A DNA stretch of 64,000 nucleotides from Batkoa obscura (GCA_030770535.1 JASVEC010000033.1:186001-250000); one strand, 5' to 3'; counted from the stretch's first letter, positions 34,648 to 48,196 are shown. Translations and numbers: made by a program. Notes: generated from the letters alone by a model not told the origin.

Positions 34648-35888
34648 TTAAATACTATACTTTGTATAAAGTGCAAAGAAGGGTGATTTCAAAAGGTAAT
34701 ATAATAAAGCATATTTTCTTCTCTTTCTTTCTTCAATTTCTAAACTTGATAAATCCTCTTCACCAATTACATCCTTGTTATATTGCTCTTTGAGTTGGAA
34801 GCTAATGATTTCTAAACCCAATGATAATAGCCATGGTTTCCATGATTTATGACCAAATTTATGTAGCATACAAACTAGAAGGATAAATAAAATAATTGAA
34901 TGTTTATATTGGTCTTACCATAAATAAAAGGTCTAATAATGTATAACCATTCAGCATATTTGCCAAACGAAAATAGCTTAGAAACTAAACTTTCACTTTT
35001 TCTAGCACTGTCCTTATTTAATACTTTAGATATTAAAAATCCATTGATATTACTTTCTCTAGTTATTGAAGTAATATTTTTATGTTTATATCCTGTTCTT
35101 TTTCCTTCCCATAACCCTTTATCCGTTGCTTTAGCATTCTCATTTTCATTAGCCATTCTATCTCTTTCTGGGTGTGCAGAAGCTAATAAGGTACGATTTT
35201 TGCTTAATTTAAACAAAGCTAATTTCAATAACATTCTATGCTCAAAATTTAGATTAGATTATTAAAAAAAAAGAAGTTTACTTGATCAGCTCGATTAATG
35301 AAATAAGCTTATACTTTCCTTTTTGACCATATCTTTTGATATATAGCATTTCCATCAAAACCTCAGTATATTCTATTAAACTTAACGCATAAGCAAATTG
35401 CTTATATAAGTTTGAAGTTTGAATTAAACTTCTTGTATATCTATTAAATACATTTTTATCATCTCTTTCCGTTTCGTTGTTTTTTGAGTTATCTAATATC
35501 TTATCATGGTATAAGCCAACTAAGTTTAGAAGCGAATATACTGTAATGTTTATATTAGTTCAAATGTTAATGTTTTATAATTCTTTAATTTGACTTACAA
35601 GCTTCTGAAGGCAACTCTGCATCACTAAATCTACCTTTAAATATCGAATTTTAGTATACAATTGTCCTTTGTCTTTTAATTTATTAGCTTACCAGGTAAT
35701 ATATAAGTTAAAGTTCTTAACCCATTTTCAATAGCGTTAACCTGTGACTTGTTGGATAAGATAAAAGTTTCATAACGTTCAAACATGTTTAATACATTTT
35801 CATTTAACTTTAGTATTCTAAATTAAAAACTATTATATTTACTTCTTATAACTATTTTGTTACTAAATTACTTATTTATGTTATTCAT
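34648..35888 (-). CDS. PEX16: Peroxisomal membrane protein Pex16
   Basis: Peroxin needed for peroxisomal membrane assembly and Pex3 recruitment. Six exons fit: 35872-35888 (17 nt), 35693-35817, 35599-35634, 35282-35540, 34919-35235 and 34648-34874, giving 326 residues with all phases matching. Signatures: YETFILSNKSQVNAIENGLR, LTYILPGRFSDAELPSEALY, LLNLVGLYHD, LIEYTEVLMEMLYIKRYG, AEWLYIIRPFIY, SWKPWLLSLGLEIIS and LLYYLLKSPFF. The short first exon (MNNINK) was found by following the phase of exon 2 backwards; a fallback start is the internal Met before FERYE. Hydrophobic segments near WLYIIRPFIY and the C-terminal YYLLKSPFFALY fit membrane insertion. Confidence 0.9.
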
Positions 35889-37368
35889 TACAATAAAATA
35901 TAAAAAACAAAGATGAAAAACTTTAACAATTTATTTTCTTTTATTTTCATTAACCAATAAGTTGGAATTGTGCTGTTTTTAAAAAATCGGGGATAATCAC
36001 CAAAAACGCTCCAGTTGTAAAATGAAGCTCTAGAGTCAATATTTAAAATATTTGATACTAGATAATATAATATGTTATGTTAGTTGATTTATTAAGTCAT
36101 CTCAGGCAATCAAAAGTCATCAAATATGTTTGATATTATCATCAATTTTACCTAGCTTGTTTTAATTATAACTTTGGGCAATTACTAATTGTAACATAAA
36201 ATTAACTGTTATTTGTCTTTCAGTAACAGTTTGTAGATAGAATCTTATTATTGGTTTTTGATATAAATGTAAAATAAACGAAAAAATATATAAAGTTCAA
36301 TAAGAAATTATAATCATTCAATATAGCAAGCTATATAAGAGAGCGGAGGGTACTTCGAGAAACATATTTTATAACAATTTTTAGACTATTACGAATAAGG
36401 GATACATTTCCACAAATAGTTTACGCATCCTTATAAAAATTAAGTACACATTAATAAAATAAATTATTACCAATTTCCAAAAGTTTGTCGTCATCTTTAG
36501 ATAGGAAAAGTAACAATTAATTTAGAAAAAAACCCTAAATTTATGTGTAAAATTATGAAAAAATCATTGATTTATTAAAGCTCGAAAGTTAGAACATAAT
36601 TTGAAAAGCTTAAAATTTAATGTAGTATAAAATTTAAAGTGGCTTAAATTTCAAATAAATGTCAAACTCTGATATAGAATAGTTAACAGATCCTTTAAAA
36701 TCACTTAGAAGGACTTTATCAGATGCATCTTAGATGCTTAAAGCTAAAATTTCAGTTTGTAATAATCCTTCTTGGCTTAAAAAATAAAAGCCCAAAAATA
36801 AATCAGTTTTTTCTAAATCAATTACTACTTTTCCTATCTAAAGATGACGACAAACTTTTGGAAATTGGTAATAATTTATTTTATTAATGTGTACTTAATT
36901 TTTATAAGGATGCGTAAACTATTTGTGGAAATAGCATAATTATAGTTATGTAATATTTGGTATATTACAGAATTTATAATTTATTTAAGTGAAAAGCTAA
37001 ACAGGGATAAGGCTCATATAATTCTATATTTTTGATTCCAAATCTTGAAATTATCTAAAAGAGGCAAATTCATGTTGTATTCCTATATAATTATCTCATA
37101 AAGTTTAATAAATAGATAAATCAAATAACTTTTTATTTCTAAATGTGATTGAAATTAATCACTCAAAAATTAGCGAATTGTTAAAGCTTACAGCGCATTA
37201 TGCGTTTTATGAGTTCAAGGTAAATATCACAAAATTTCAATTTTTATAGTTATGATATTGGTTTTTAGTCATTTAAAATTATTACAATAAAACATAAGCA
37301 AAAGTAATAGTATAAAAACAATCACCTAACAAGTAAATAAGAAATAATTGAAAACCAATTTATAAATT
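35889..37368. other. Intergenic region with a long inverted-repeat element
   Basis: 1.5 kb between divergent Pex16 and ZNFX1-like genes. It contains the 527-bp element with 127-bp inverted arms (36406-36932). No coding frame seen. Confidence 0.65.
36406..36932. mobile_element. Foldback element with 127-bp inverted arms
   Basis: Left arm 36406-36532 starts ATTTCCACAAATAGTTTACG; right arm 36806-36932 is its reverse complement with only a few differences, for example near the inner ends. The middle 273 bp is AT-rich, non-coding and shows no similarity to the other repeats in the window. It could be a non-autonomous DNA transposon; I could not identify target-site duplications. Confidence 0.8.
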
Positions 37369-40300
37369 ATGACGAGTAGGGGCATATATAACAAAGAAGA
37401 GAGTATAAGATCTTGGAAAAAGTTACAAGATGAAAGCAGTGCGCCAAAGGTCGGTTTAGACGCTTGGCATAAACTGAGTAAAGATAAAGATAATAAAAAT
37501 GAGAGGTAATTTTACAATAAATATACTCAAATAATATTCTAATATAATTCTAGCAATTACAGTCACAATGACACAAACATAAATTTGAGTTATGGCTTCA
37601 AAGATCATAGGTTCGTTTTATTTTATTTTTCAACTTAGTAATCCAAAGTGCGATAGTGAAAAGTCGAATTGTTCTGGACACAAAGACAATAATATTAGGC
37701 ACGTAAACCAAAATAATGTAGCTAATGAAAAAAAGGTAAATTTTAATCTTTATCAAATAAACAATTATCTTATGATTTAAAAAGATGAATAGCCAAAGTC
37801 CTATTGATAAGAGTAACAGTATGTATTTATAGATATGATCAATTTCCTGATATGTATTTTTTAGATTTCGCATACAGCTTTAAATCCTCAATTATAGTTA
37901 AATTAAACCAAAGGAGAATAAATTTGAGCATTTTGTCTTCAAATAGTAGGAAGTTATTAAAAACATTTGATATCCATAATAGTGACTTTGATGATTATAT
38001 CCCATCTAAAATGAGATCCGCTTTTATATCCCCAATTAATACCTTGTCAAAAGTTACAACATTTTTTCATTGTATGAGCAAACTTAAGCCAGCTCTAGGA
38101 ATTCAATATTTAGTTAACCATTACAGTGAAATAGAGTTTTCATTTGATTATTATTTACCTGAGGTTATTTCCACAATTTTACAAACATTTAATCTATCAA
38201 ATTTACTAAATGACTTGAGCAACTCCAACAATCATACTGATCTATTAAGGTTATTTACTAAAAACGAAAAATTTATAATAAAGTTTATTATGCATTTTAG
38301 ATATGGTACACATACCGACTTCGAGTTTTGGAATTTTATATGGTTTTATTTAAGTTTATGTATGTTTAATCCGGAGTTTATTCATCTAATAGAAGTAGAA
38401 GAGTTGATCAACAAGAGTTTGAGGTTAAAAAAGCCTACAAATAGTAGAATAAAGTCGGATTGTGAATCAATTATTGCATTTCTTCGAGATATTGAAATGA
38501 TTTGTCAAATAGAGGTAGATAATAATAATGTCATCACAAACAATACTGGTTTATTAGACGAAGATGACAATGTTGAAGGATATAATAATTTTGGCTCATA
38601 TATAGTAGATGGTAAAGAAAATGTTGACATTGATTCAATTGTTTATTTGTTGAAATATGTGGATGAGTTGCCAAACCTCCCTCAAACACTTTATGACTTA
38701 ATATTTAAAGCTCCAGATAACTTCGCTTTTAAGCTATTTACAGAATACAATCAAAGAATATTAGAAAACGATGAGGGGAATACAGAGAAAGGCTATTTTT
38801 CGAAATCAAAGCTTGAGTATAAATACTATGTTTGGCATGAAATAAAGATCAGATGCGATTATTTTTTCAAAAAATTGATAAATTCAATTGAGGGCTATAA
38901 TAGCTCAAATAACAGCGAAACAAAGCAGCCCATTTTAACTTTTGATGGACCAATATACCATATTGGGAATATTATCCCTAGCTATGATGTAAAAGTTAAT
39001 AGAGAATTAAGGGATTTTATTAAAAATGAGACATTAGTTATTTTATTTAGTAGAGAAAAATCAAAGGTTTCAAAGTATTTACTATACAGCACTGGAAATG
39101 AGTCGATTCATCAAAACGAAGGCATGATTTTTGGGATAATCTATTACAACACAGATCATAGTAGGATTCAAGATCAATATTATCTTAACCCACGCGAACC
39201 TCAATCTATGCGACTAACTATCATTTCAGATTCGTTGGATCAAATTGATATTTCTAAAGAATACTATATTGTACTGACACATATAAACTATAGCTACTAT
39301 AAATTGATAATTGACAATGAAGATCGGTTTAGCAAAAGCTATTTAGCCAAGAGCTTTGATACTATAACAACGAACTTACTATGTGAAATTAAAAATACAG
39401 ACTTGAGACCAAATTATTTAAGGGATGTAAAAATACCATTAAATTTTTTATTTGAAAATCAAAATAATCTCAGAGCATCTTTCTTTTTAAAGTCGATCCC
39501 AGATTATCAAGAGCTTAATGAATTATCTAACATGCTCGTTGACGAATCTCAGTTTAATGCAATCAAGTTTATCTTAAGCAATAAAATAGCAGTTACAGCA
39601 GGTGACTTTAAAACCGGGAAGACAGACTTAGCTATTATCACTGCATCTATTTTAGCAAGTAAGTTAAAAGAGTTACAATTTCCAGAACCAGTTGTAATTA
39701 TCACGAATAGTGATTCAAAGTTGTATAAAATAGTAGACAAACTTTCGATCTATTTTCCTGACATTGTTTGTATTAACTCAGAGCAATCTGAAATACCAGA
39801 AAATATCCAAATTTATAATATTGATAATATAGCAAACAAAAGTTGGGACAGGATTGAAAAGAATACTTGGAATAAAATACAATTTAATAAAGAGAATCTG
39901 CTAGATGAATGGGATAAAATAACATTTGTAAAAGAAAGAATCAAAGATACCTCCTTTTCAATTAATGCCTTTATCAAACTTCTTCCACCACATTTAGCTA
40001 ATAATATTTTCCATAGTGATCAACCTGAAAGATTTAAATCACATAGTGGAACAAATGAATTGGAAAAAATAATGTCCTGGTTAGAATATGAATCTACTGT
40101 CGAATGTATTGAACCAATGAATGATTTGACTTTAATCATTGATCTCAAAGATCTTGCAACTGAACTGGATACTAATTTATGGTCTTATTTAGATACCAAT
40201 TTGTGGGATCTTTCCTTAGTTAAAAGGAGAGAAATATTTGTCAAGTTTGAAGATATCTTATTGAGGTGTATTCAGCTTTGTTACAATAGAATTGTTAAAG

Positions 40301-42968
40301 AGTTAAATAAAGTATATACTGAAGTCGAAAAATTAAAATATGGTATCTGGAGAAAAGTACTGAATACAGTATCCATAATAGCATTCACAAATGCATCATT
40401 TACTGAAAATTATTCTATTTTACAACATCTGAATGTTCGGGTTGGCATAATACTGGAAACTGAGAAATTTAGTGATTCTAAATTATTAACACTAACGAAT
40501 TCTTTAAGCTTAGAACATTTGATTTTATTTGCAAACCCTTCACAATTAAATCCTTTTTCTTATTTTGGTAATTTGAAGTACAGGAATTATTGGGAGTTTA
40601 GCCTTGTTAAGAGATTATTTTCTACCGAAAGTATAAGGACTACACTCTCAAATTGTTATACAAAAAATAGTGCATTATTACCCATTGTATCAAATTTACA
40701 TCCAAAGTCAAAGTTAACAATTGACCACCATCCTTTAACATCCCTTAAAGGAGTAGCTAAGCAACTTTCTTTTGTCAATGTATCAAGCATGAAGCATGCT
40801 ATATGGTTCAATACCGTTGAAGCAAAATTTATTGCTAGATTTGTGATATTTTTATATCAGCAAGGTTATACACAGGATGATATAGCAATATTTTCTTTGA
40901 GTTACAGCCAGGGGAAAATTATCATTGAAGCGCTTTTAAAAATGTTTAAAGTGTCCGAAAAACACCAACTTCTAGATAGAGAGAAAATAGGCTTACTGCC
41001 AACAGTTTATTCACCTGGATATGAAGGTGGAGGTACATTCAAAATAGTGGTTGTTTCATTAATCTTTGGTAGAGAGCTCCGAAAGAACGATAACATTTCC
41101 TGTGTGAAGTTTGTGAAAAGCGCTTTGTTTTCAAGCCTTGAAAGCGCGACTATCTTTGGCGATGAATCGTGTTTTTCAAATGTCAAAGAATGGGTAACTT
41201 TTATGGAATTACTCAAAGCATCAGGTATTTTAGCCATTAAGTTTGTTTTGTTTATTGATCCTTTTTAGGAAATGTTACCGAATATTTAGAGTTAAGATGT
41301 CAAAGGCATACACATACTGTAAATAAAGTTGATCACGATTTTGCATTTGATAAGGTGTGTGAATATGGTGGCTGTTTGGTAGTAATTAATATATTTTGAA
41401 TTAGCATATATTTATTTGATATTTAGGAAAAATGTGATCAACGATTAGCTTGTGGTCATATGTGTAGCCTTTTATGTCATCCATGGTTTCATGATAATTT
41501 GATGTGTCAGAAGCCATGTAATCGACGAAAAATATATGATTGCGGGCATATGTGTATAAATAAGTGTTTTGAATGTAAAGAAAAGGGGTGTCCTCCATGC
41601 GTGGAAAAAGTAAATGCTAGACTTCCTTGTAACCATACATTTAAAGTTCAGTGTTCAGAAAAGTTAGTTATTGATGATATTGAATGTCAAGAGTTAGTAA
41701 TTATTAAATTGCCTGGTTGTGGTCATGACTATACTATTGAATGTTTTAAATCAAATAACGATGATATATTATCTAGAATAAAATGTAGGGAAAAGGTTGA
41801 AAAAGAATTAGAGTGTGGTCATATAATCAGTGGAACATGTTATAAAGATATTTCATGTAATCAGGTATGTTTAAAAAAATTGGAATGTGGCCACTTTTGT
41901 CAAAGTAAGTGCGGGACAACGCATTCACATGATCGAAAATATTGTAAACATGATTGTCCCAAGGTACTTTTATGTGGTCATATGTGTCAAATGGGTTGTA
42001 GTTTACCTAATAAGCATACACAGTTTTGTAAAGAAAAGTGTAAGATTTGTTGCCCACATAAAGTTTATTGTCCAAAGTTATGTTATGAAGCTTGTATTGA
42101 ATGTATTGAACCATGTATATTTGGATGTAGGCATCAAATATGCCAAAAGTCATGCTCTGAACTGTGTGATCGTTTGCCATGTCAAAGAAGATGTGATAAA
42201 GTATTTGATTGCAAGTAAGTTTTATCAGGCTATTATAAAGTTTTATTAAATTATTTAGTCATCAATGTGTTGGCTTTTGTGGGGAACCATGTCCGCCATG
42301 CAATAAATGTATTTCTATGGAATGCCCAATTTCACTCCATCAGTTATCTGATATTAATTTAGATAATAATGAGTTACTTTATATGTTACCAGATTGTAAT
42401 TGTGGTAAGTTAGTATTTTATATATACCAATCCTATATTAATTCTATTTTATAGTTTATTTAGCTTCTTATTTAGATAATTATTTTAAATTTAATCCATC
42501 TAATAATGATGATACAATAATTAAAATATGGTCTTGTCCAAAGTGTCAAAAGAACATAATAAGTGCTCCGAGATATGAAAGCTATATTAAAAAAGGATTA
42601 AATGATTTTTATAAAACAAAAACAACTATGTTACAAGGATTAAATTCGCTCACAAACAAGGAAAAGGATCAAATTATATTAGCTATGGCATCCACTGTTG
42701 ATTTAGAAGTTTATGATATTGTGGGTGGTAGATGGTTTAAATGTCCTAATAGTCATCCTTATTATATAGGTAATAATAGATTAATAACATGATTGTATAT
42801 GTATTTATTAAGTAATTCTAAGGTGAATGTGGTGGTGCTACTGAAATATCCAATTGTCCAGAGTGTAATGAAGTAATTGGCGGTACAAAACATAAAATCG
42901 TATCAAGTAATGCTTTTTTTGGGGAGTTTGATCACTCTGAGAAACCTGCTTGGCCTGGACAAGAATAA
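37369..42968 (+). CDS. ZNFX1-like protein with degenerate helicase and NFX1/RZ zinc fingers
   Basis: Large protein of the NFX1-type zinc-finger helicase family (human ZNFX1, fission yeast Hrr1 relatives), linked to small-RNA silencing and RNA immunity. Ten exons: 37369-37505, 37554-37610, 37639-37735, 37785-37818, 37865-41224, 41269-41354, 41427-42214, 42259-42404, 42455-42769 and 42823-42968; 1721 residues. A P-loop (AGDFKTGKTDLA, about residue 686) remains. The expected DEAA/EEAA-type motif II reads LETE, GDxxQL reads ANPSQL, the QGxE motif is disrupted (SPGYEGGGTF) and the Arg-finger motif SRAR is SSLE, so it may be a pseudo-helicase. NFX1-type Cys/His repeats (CGHMCINKC, CGHFCQSKC, CGHMCQMGC) follow from residue 1257. 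An RZ-type finger (KCPNSHPYYIGECGG) ends it. Exon 2 with its 28-nt following intron is uncertain. Confidence 0.88.
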
Positions 42969-43071
42969 TATAATGCAATTATTTTTTAAAATTATTTTAT
43001 ATAAAATAAAATAGGTTAAATTGCAATAAATAATATAGTTTAATATTAAAAAAATGAATAACTCTTTTAAT

Positions 43072-43845
43072 TTAAATATCTTCAAATTCTATTGCCTCAT
43101 CTTCCCATAAACCAATAGGCTCTGTATTTAATATACCATAACAATTAGCTAAGTTAACAAAGGATAACTTTGGCATCTGTTTTAATAATTGAACACTATT
43201 GTCAGTTATTAATTCACAATTTTCTAAACTTATCTCTCTTAATGTTGATTTACATTTTATTAAAATTTGTTTTAATTCTTCATCTTCTATATTAGTATCC
43301 GTTAAATCTAAATAGATTAAATTTTTACATGAAGAAATAGATTGAAATCCAGATTTATTTGATTTAATACCTTCGACACCCAATCTCACTAACTGATTGT
43401 TATAAGCTTTAGTAATTAAAGATAAGCTAAATGAATTCAGTTTACACAATGGTAAATTTAAATCTTGAATATTAGGACAATATTTAATTAGTTGATATAA
43501 ATGTTTATCAGTAATTAAATTCCAACGTAAAGGTACAATAGCTAAATCGACTTTTTTAACCAATCTACCAACATTATTGTATAATTTTTTAACGTTTTTA
43601 CTATGAGTATTTTGTTGTTTTTCAAAGGTGGAAGAAGTGGAAGATAATTTTAGACTATTTAAAAAAGAGGAGAATTGGTTACATGTAGTGAAGATGGGGG
43701 AAGTGTAGATACAAGGTAAGGAAACTTGATACCATAATTTATTGAGTTGAGATATGGTGTAAAGATCAGGAAGTGTTAAATAGCTGCAGATTAAATCTAC
43801 TAATTCAATAGGTAATGATTGGGATGAGCTTGATGAAAATGCCAT
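43072..43845 (-). CDS. F-box protein with Leu-rich repeats
   Basis: 257 residues, one exon. An N-terminal F-box (LPIELVDLICSYLTLPDLYT, then LNKLWYQVSLP) would bind Skp1 and place it in an SCF ubiquitin ligase. LRR-like units follow: NIQDLNLPLCKLNSFS, NLIYLDLTDTNIEDEELK, TLREISLENCELITDNSVQ and KLSFVNLANCYGI, resembling yeast Grr1 and F-box/LRR proteins; these would bind substrate. The C-terminus ends in an acidic tail (WEDEAIEFEDI). Target unknown. It is divergent from the Rix1-like gene across 150 bp and converges with the ZNFX1-like gene. Confidence 0.88.
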   Translation of the reverse strand: MAFSSSSSQSLPIELVDLICSYLTLPDLYTISQLNKLWYQVSLPCIYTSPIFTTCNQFSSFLNSLKLSSTSSTFEKQQNTHSKNVKKLYNNVGRLVKKVDLAIVPLRWNLITDKHLYQLIKYCPNIQDLNLPLCKLNSFSLSLITKAYNNQLVRLGVEGIKSNKSGFQSISSCKNLIYLDLTDTNIEDEELKQILIKCKSTLREISLENCELITDNSVQLLKQMPKLSFVNLANCYGILNTEPIGLWEDEAIEFEDI

Positions 43846-43995
43846 TAAATTTTAGTAAAATTTAGATTCTAAGTTGAAGTTCACTTGAGTTTTGAATTCA
43901 AATTTTGCACTTTTTTTTGGAAAAGTTTGAAAAAATAAATTGAATTTGATTACTTTTATTCTTTTTATTAATATAGAATATAGAAAATAAATTTA

Positions 43996-45657
43996 ATGGC
44001 TCGTAATAGAAATAATCAACAAAATAAAGACAATCAATTAAATGTTAATAAACCTTCTGAAGGATCTAAAACTCCTATATCAACTAATGAAAATGATGTT
44101 AAGCTACTTGAATATATCATGAAAGAAGTAGCTACGTTTGAAAACAATACAAACGAATCTCAATTAACTTCTCTTTTACAAATTCTTCATTCTCGTCAAT
44201 TGATCAACAGACTTTATTCTAATGATAATAATAGTGAATTACAAAAAAGATGGCTTATGTATATTACCAGCTTGTTAACTAAAACGGATCCAACTCAACA
44301 AGTTGCTATTTTTATCAGTTGTAAGTTAATAGCAATTAGTATTGAACAATCAGATATTATTTATTTGAATGGGATTGTTAAATGGACAGGTGAATTAAAT
44401 AGATGTTTACAAGTAAGTTTTGCATTACAATGATAGTGCATATTCTATTATTTCTTATTTGAAAATATTAATTTTAATAATTTAGAAAGTTTCATTATCA
44501 GATGTTGTTTGTATTGAAGTTATTAATACGTTATCCAAGTTACTTTTAAACACTTATAATCAATTGGAACTTCAAAGAGAAGTTACTAATAGTAATTTAC
44601 CTATTTTTATTTCTGGTTTAATGTATAAATTAAAAGGGGAAAGTAGTGAAAAGGTTAAAGTAAGTTACTTAAATAGTGTTGAATTTAATATATAAATTAA
44701 AACAAATTTATATTATTGTTAATTAGTTAACTTGTTTAAAATCGATTCATGATTTGATTTTATGTTTTCCAAAGCAATATCGTTCACAAGTAGCTAATTT
44801 AAGAAGTTTATTATTAACTATCTGGACTGATGATAACTTAAATATTCAACCAAATACTTTATTGGCTACTTGGTGGTTTAAATGCTTATCTGTTTTGTGT
44901 TTAAGTAATAATACATCTCAATTAATTACGGAAAATTTTAATAAAGAATTGGAATGTTTGATTGATACAGCTAATTTTTTATTAAATCAAGTATTGATCA
45001 CAGTACAAGGTAATATTAATTTATTTAATATAATAAAGAATAAAGGATAAAAATCAATTATTAATATTTTATTATAGAACCTTATAAACAAATCAATAAT
45101 CAATATGAAATTGAAATTAAGGAGGATGAAGTTAACAATCTTTTAAGATATCAAAAGGAATTTGAATTATTTCTATTAGCTTGTCAAGGAATTATTGGGT
45201 TTTTAAAGTAAGCTATCGAACAAATATTACTAGTCTTGATAAACTTGTATTAAATTCATTATTTTTAGTTTTAAAACAAAAGAAAATAGCTTATTGTTGT
45301 CTATTCCTATTAAAAAATGTTTAGATTTATGTACTCGAATTTATTCTTTTGGGCCTAATTCAAGGGTAAATTGGAGTTATTTTGTAATTAACAATTTGTG
45401 AATTTTTAATTGATTTTTTTATTAGATGTTAAATAATCAATCAATCAAATGTTATTTAAAATTGATGTCGAATTTGCCTATATTACATTCAGTAGCTAAT
45501 GATTTATTAGTTAAAATGTGTCAAAGGCAGGTTTTTTTTAAATACTTTAATTATATTTTATTAATAACATTATTAGATTTAGTATTGGTATGGTAGAACA
45601 CTGTAAATTAATTAATAACATAATCAATAAGCTATTTTACAATTCTATTGGGTATAG

Positions 45658-45699
<42 letters not shown>

Positions 45700-47025
45700 T
45701 TTTTTAAATAGTCAATTAAGAGACAATGCTTACTCTTTAGTATGTCAATTAATTTATTATCTTGGAGATAATTTATTATATTTTATAATGGAAGGTTTAA
45801 TATTAAATATAATTAGTGATTTAAAATTTAAACAAAAACAAAAGATGAAAAGTCAAGTGGTAAGTTTACAACTACTAATAACCATTTTGTTATATATTTA
45901 TCTCTTTTTAACATTTTTTGCTTTATAATAGACTTCAAGCAATAGAAGAAATAAAACACAAACAATATCTAATTCAGATCAGTTATTAAATAATAATAAT
46001 CTATTAAAACCAGAAGATAATTATGAATGGGCATTAAAAGGTAATTTATTCTCCCCCTCTCTTCTCTTATTACATATTAATTACTCCTTAAAATAGCTTT
46101 GTCTATGATATTAAAACATAACAGCTATATTATATCTTATGAATTAAAACAACAATTTGATAAAATTATATATTCCAATGGAATTCAATTTATAAATAAT
46201 CAATTAAAATTAACCAATCAACAACAATATCAATTAATTCAATGTTTGTATTATTCTAGCTTAATACCTAATCCATCTCAAGCAAGTTTACTAGAGTTGA
46301 CAATATTATTATTAAATCAATTCAACTTATTGAAGGAAGGAGAAGTAAGTTTTTATTTTTTAAAAATTATAGAATGATTGTGAATTTATTAATTGAATTT
46401 TATTTTTATTTTTATTTTTTAGTTAAAACAATTTTCCACCATGGCATTACAATCTGTTAGTTTGTTAATGAATCCTCAATTACCAGCTAGTACAAAAAAT
46501 GTTACAAACTTTAATACTAATAATGAAAATCAATTAATGAATTTTAGTATTAATATTATGGATTCTAATAATACTTTATTAAATGGGAATAACAATAATA
46601 ATGATAAGGAAAATCAAGATGAAAAAAAGGAAGAAAATAGAATTGATAATTCAAATGAACATTCTTCAATTGATATTGAAATTGAAAAAGAAGAAATTGT
46701 TGATGAGGAGGTGGATGTTGAAGTGGATAATATATCACCAATAGTGGACTTAATTTCTATGGAAAAAAGAGAAGCAGAAGAAGAATTAGAAAATTTAGAA
46801 AACAAAAGAAGTAACTTTAAGACAACAGAGAAAGTACAACCGAATAAAGAAATAAGTGAAGGAGATATTATAGTAGAAAATAAGTTGATAATTGATACAG
46901 TTATATTGAAAAATGAAAATAAGGAGGAGAAAGTCGAAGAAGTTATAATTAAAGCTCATAAGGAGATGAATTTAAATGATGATAAAGATTCAGATGATGA
47001 ATCCATTCCAGACATCGTATTTTAA
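43996..47025 (+). CDS. Rix1/PELP1-like ribosome assembly protein
   Basis: Component of the Rix1 complex in 60S maturation. Eleven exons fit: 43996-44412, 44486-44659, 44727-45009, 45078-45207, 45269-45365, 45426-45526, 45577-45657, 45712-45859, 45932-46040, 46097-46344 and 46423-47025, giving 796 residues with phases matching. The N-terminal half is alpha-helical HEAT-like (QKRWLMYITSLLTKTD, LLATWWFKCLSVLCL), and the last 190 residues are acidic and end DESIPDIVF, as in Rix1/PELP1 tails. Intron 6 can only be kept in frame with a GC donor (exon ends at 45526, intron begins GCAGGT). A TTA microsatellite fills the start of intron 7, next to two in-frame donors 6 nt apart. Similarity is weak in sequence, so the name is moderate. 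Confidence 0.68.
45659..45697 (+). repeat. TTA microsatellite in an intron
   Basis: About 12 TTA units immediately after the donor of intron 7 in the Rix1-like gene. It probably varies in length between strains and sits directly beside the 5' splice site. Confidence 0.85.
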
Positions 47026-47336
47026 GATAAAATTATAAGTCTAATTTAAGTTAAAGTTAATAGATTTATTATTAAAATTTATAGAGATCAAATATATGAA
47101 TTTTTTTTTTCTTTTTATATATAAATATTATTTTTTATTAATACAGGAGTTAAAGATAAAGAAATAAACAGAAATAAATTGATAAAGATTGATAAATAAA
47201 TAAAACAGATAGTGAAGATTATAGAAAAATAAATAAACAAAAAAACAAAAAAACAAAAAAAAGAAATGATTTAAACTATACATATATATTATAAACTATG
47301 ACATATTACACAGAAAATCAAGGTCTAAACTTTATA
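47026..47336. other. Convergent intergenic region
   Basis: 310 bp between the Rix1-like and Hv1-like genes. Only A/T-rich runs, presumably both 3' ends and poly(A) signals. Confidence 0.5.
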
Positions 47337-48158
47337 TTAATTGTTATCATTCTCTTCCATTTCCAATTTAGATTGCTTTCTAAGTGCAGGTGCTAATGGT
47401 AATTTAAATTCATTCGGATCAAATTCAGATGAATAAGAAGAAGATATATGACCACCTTCTCTTTCATCAATAATTTTATTCTTATTTTTATTTTTTAATT
47501 TAATTAAATTTCTCCTTCCCTTACCTTTTCTTTTAATTTTAGGTACTTTTAAATTATTGTTGATAGAAGGTACAATTTCCTTTTGTTCAGATATCACTGA
47601 TATTACCTCAGGGGGATTATAACTAATAGGTTGAATAAGCGGGGATAGTGACGAAGTGTGATTATTAATATCATTAATATCAGTATTATTATTATTATTA
47701 TCACTGTTATTACTATTATCTTCTTTTAATTGATTTTTAATTTGTTGATTTAATTCTTCCATTTCAACTTTAATAATTGGTAATTCGGTATTGATATGGT
47801 GATAAATAGATTTATTATTAGTTAATGGTGTCTCTGTTTTATTACTACTAAAACTAGTATTAAAATTATTATTAAAACTATTATTAAAACTATTATTATC
47901 CCTTATTAATTCATTAATCCTTTTAGGAGAAGGTTTAGATTTTATACTAGTGTTATTGTTATTATTGTTATTTTTACTATTCAATATAAAGTCCACTTGT
48001 TCTGCTTCTTTATTTAACCCATTTTTCATTAAATTATATATTTTTTCTCTTGATGGGGTTAATTTAATACTTTTTAATGAATTATTATTTGATTTATCTT
48101 TTTCTCCAATATCGCTACTATTATTACTTTTCTCTATTTCTTGTCGTTGTTGATTTAA

Positions 48159-48196
<38 letters not shown>

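Noticed and set aside
41887-42249. Second Cys-rich open frame in the zinc-finger region
   Set aside because: Out-of-frame shadow of the ZNFX1-like exon 7; only the main frame has the repeated CGHxC pattern.
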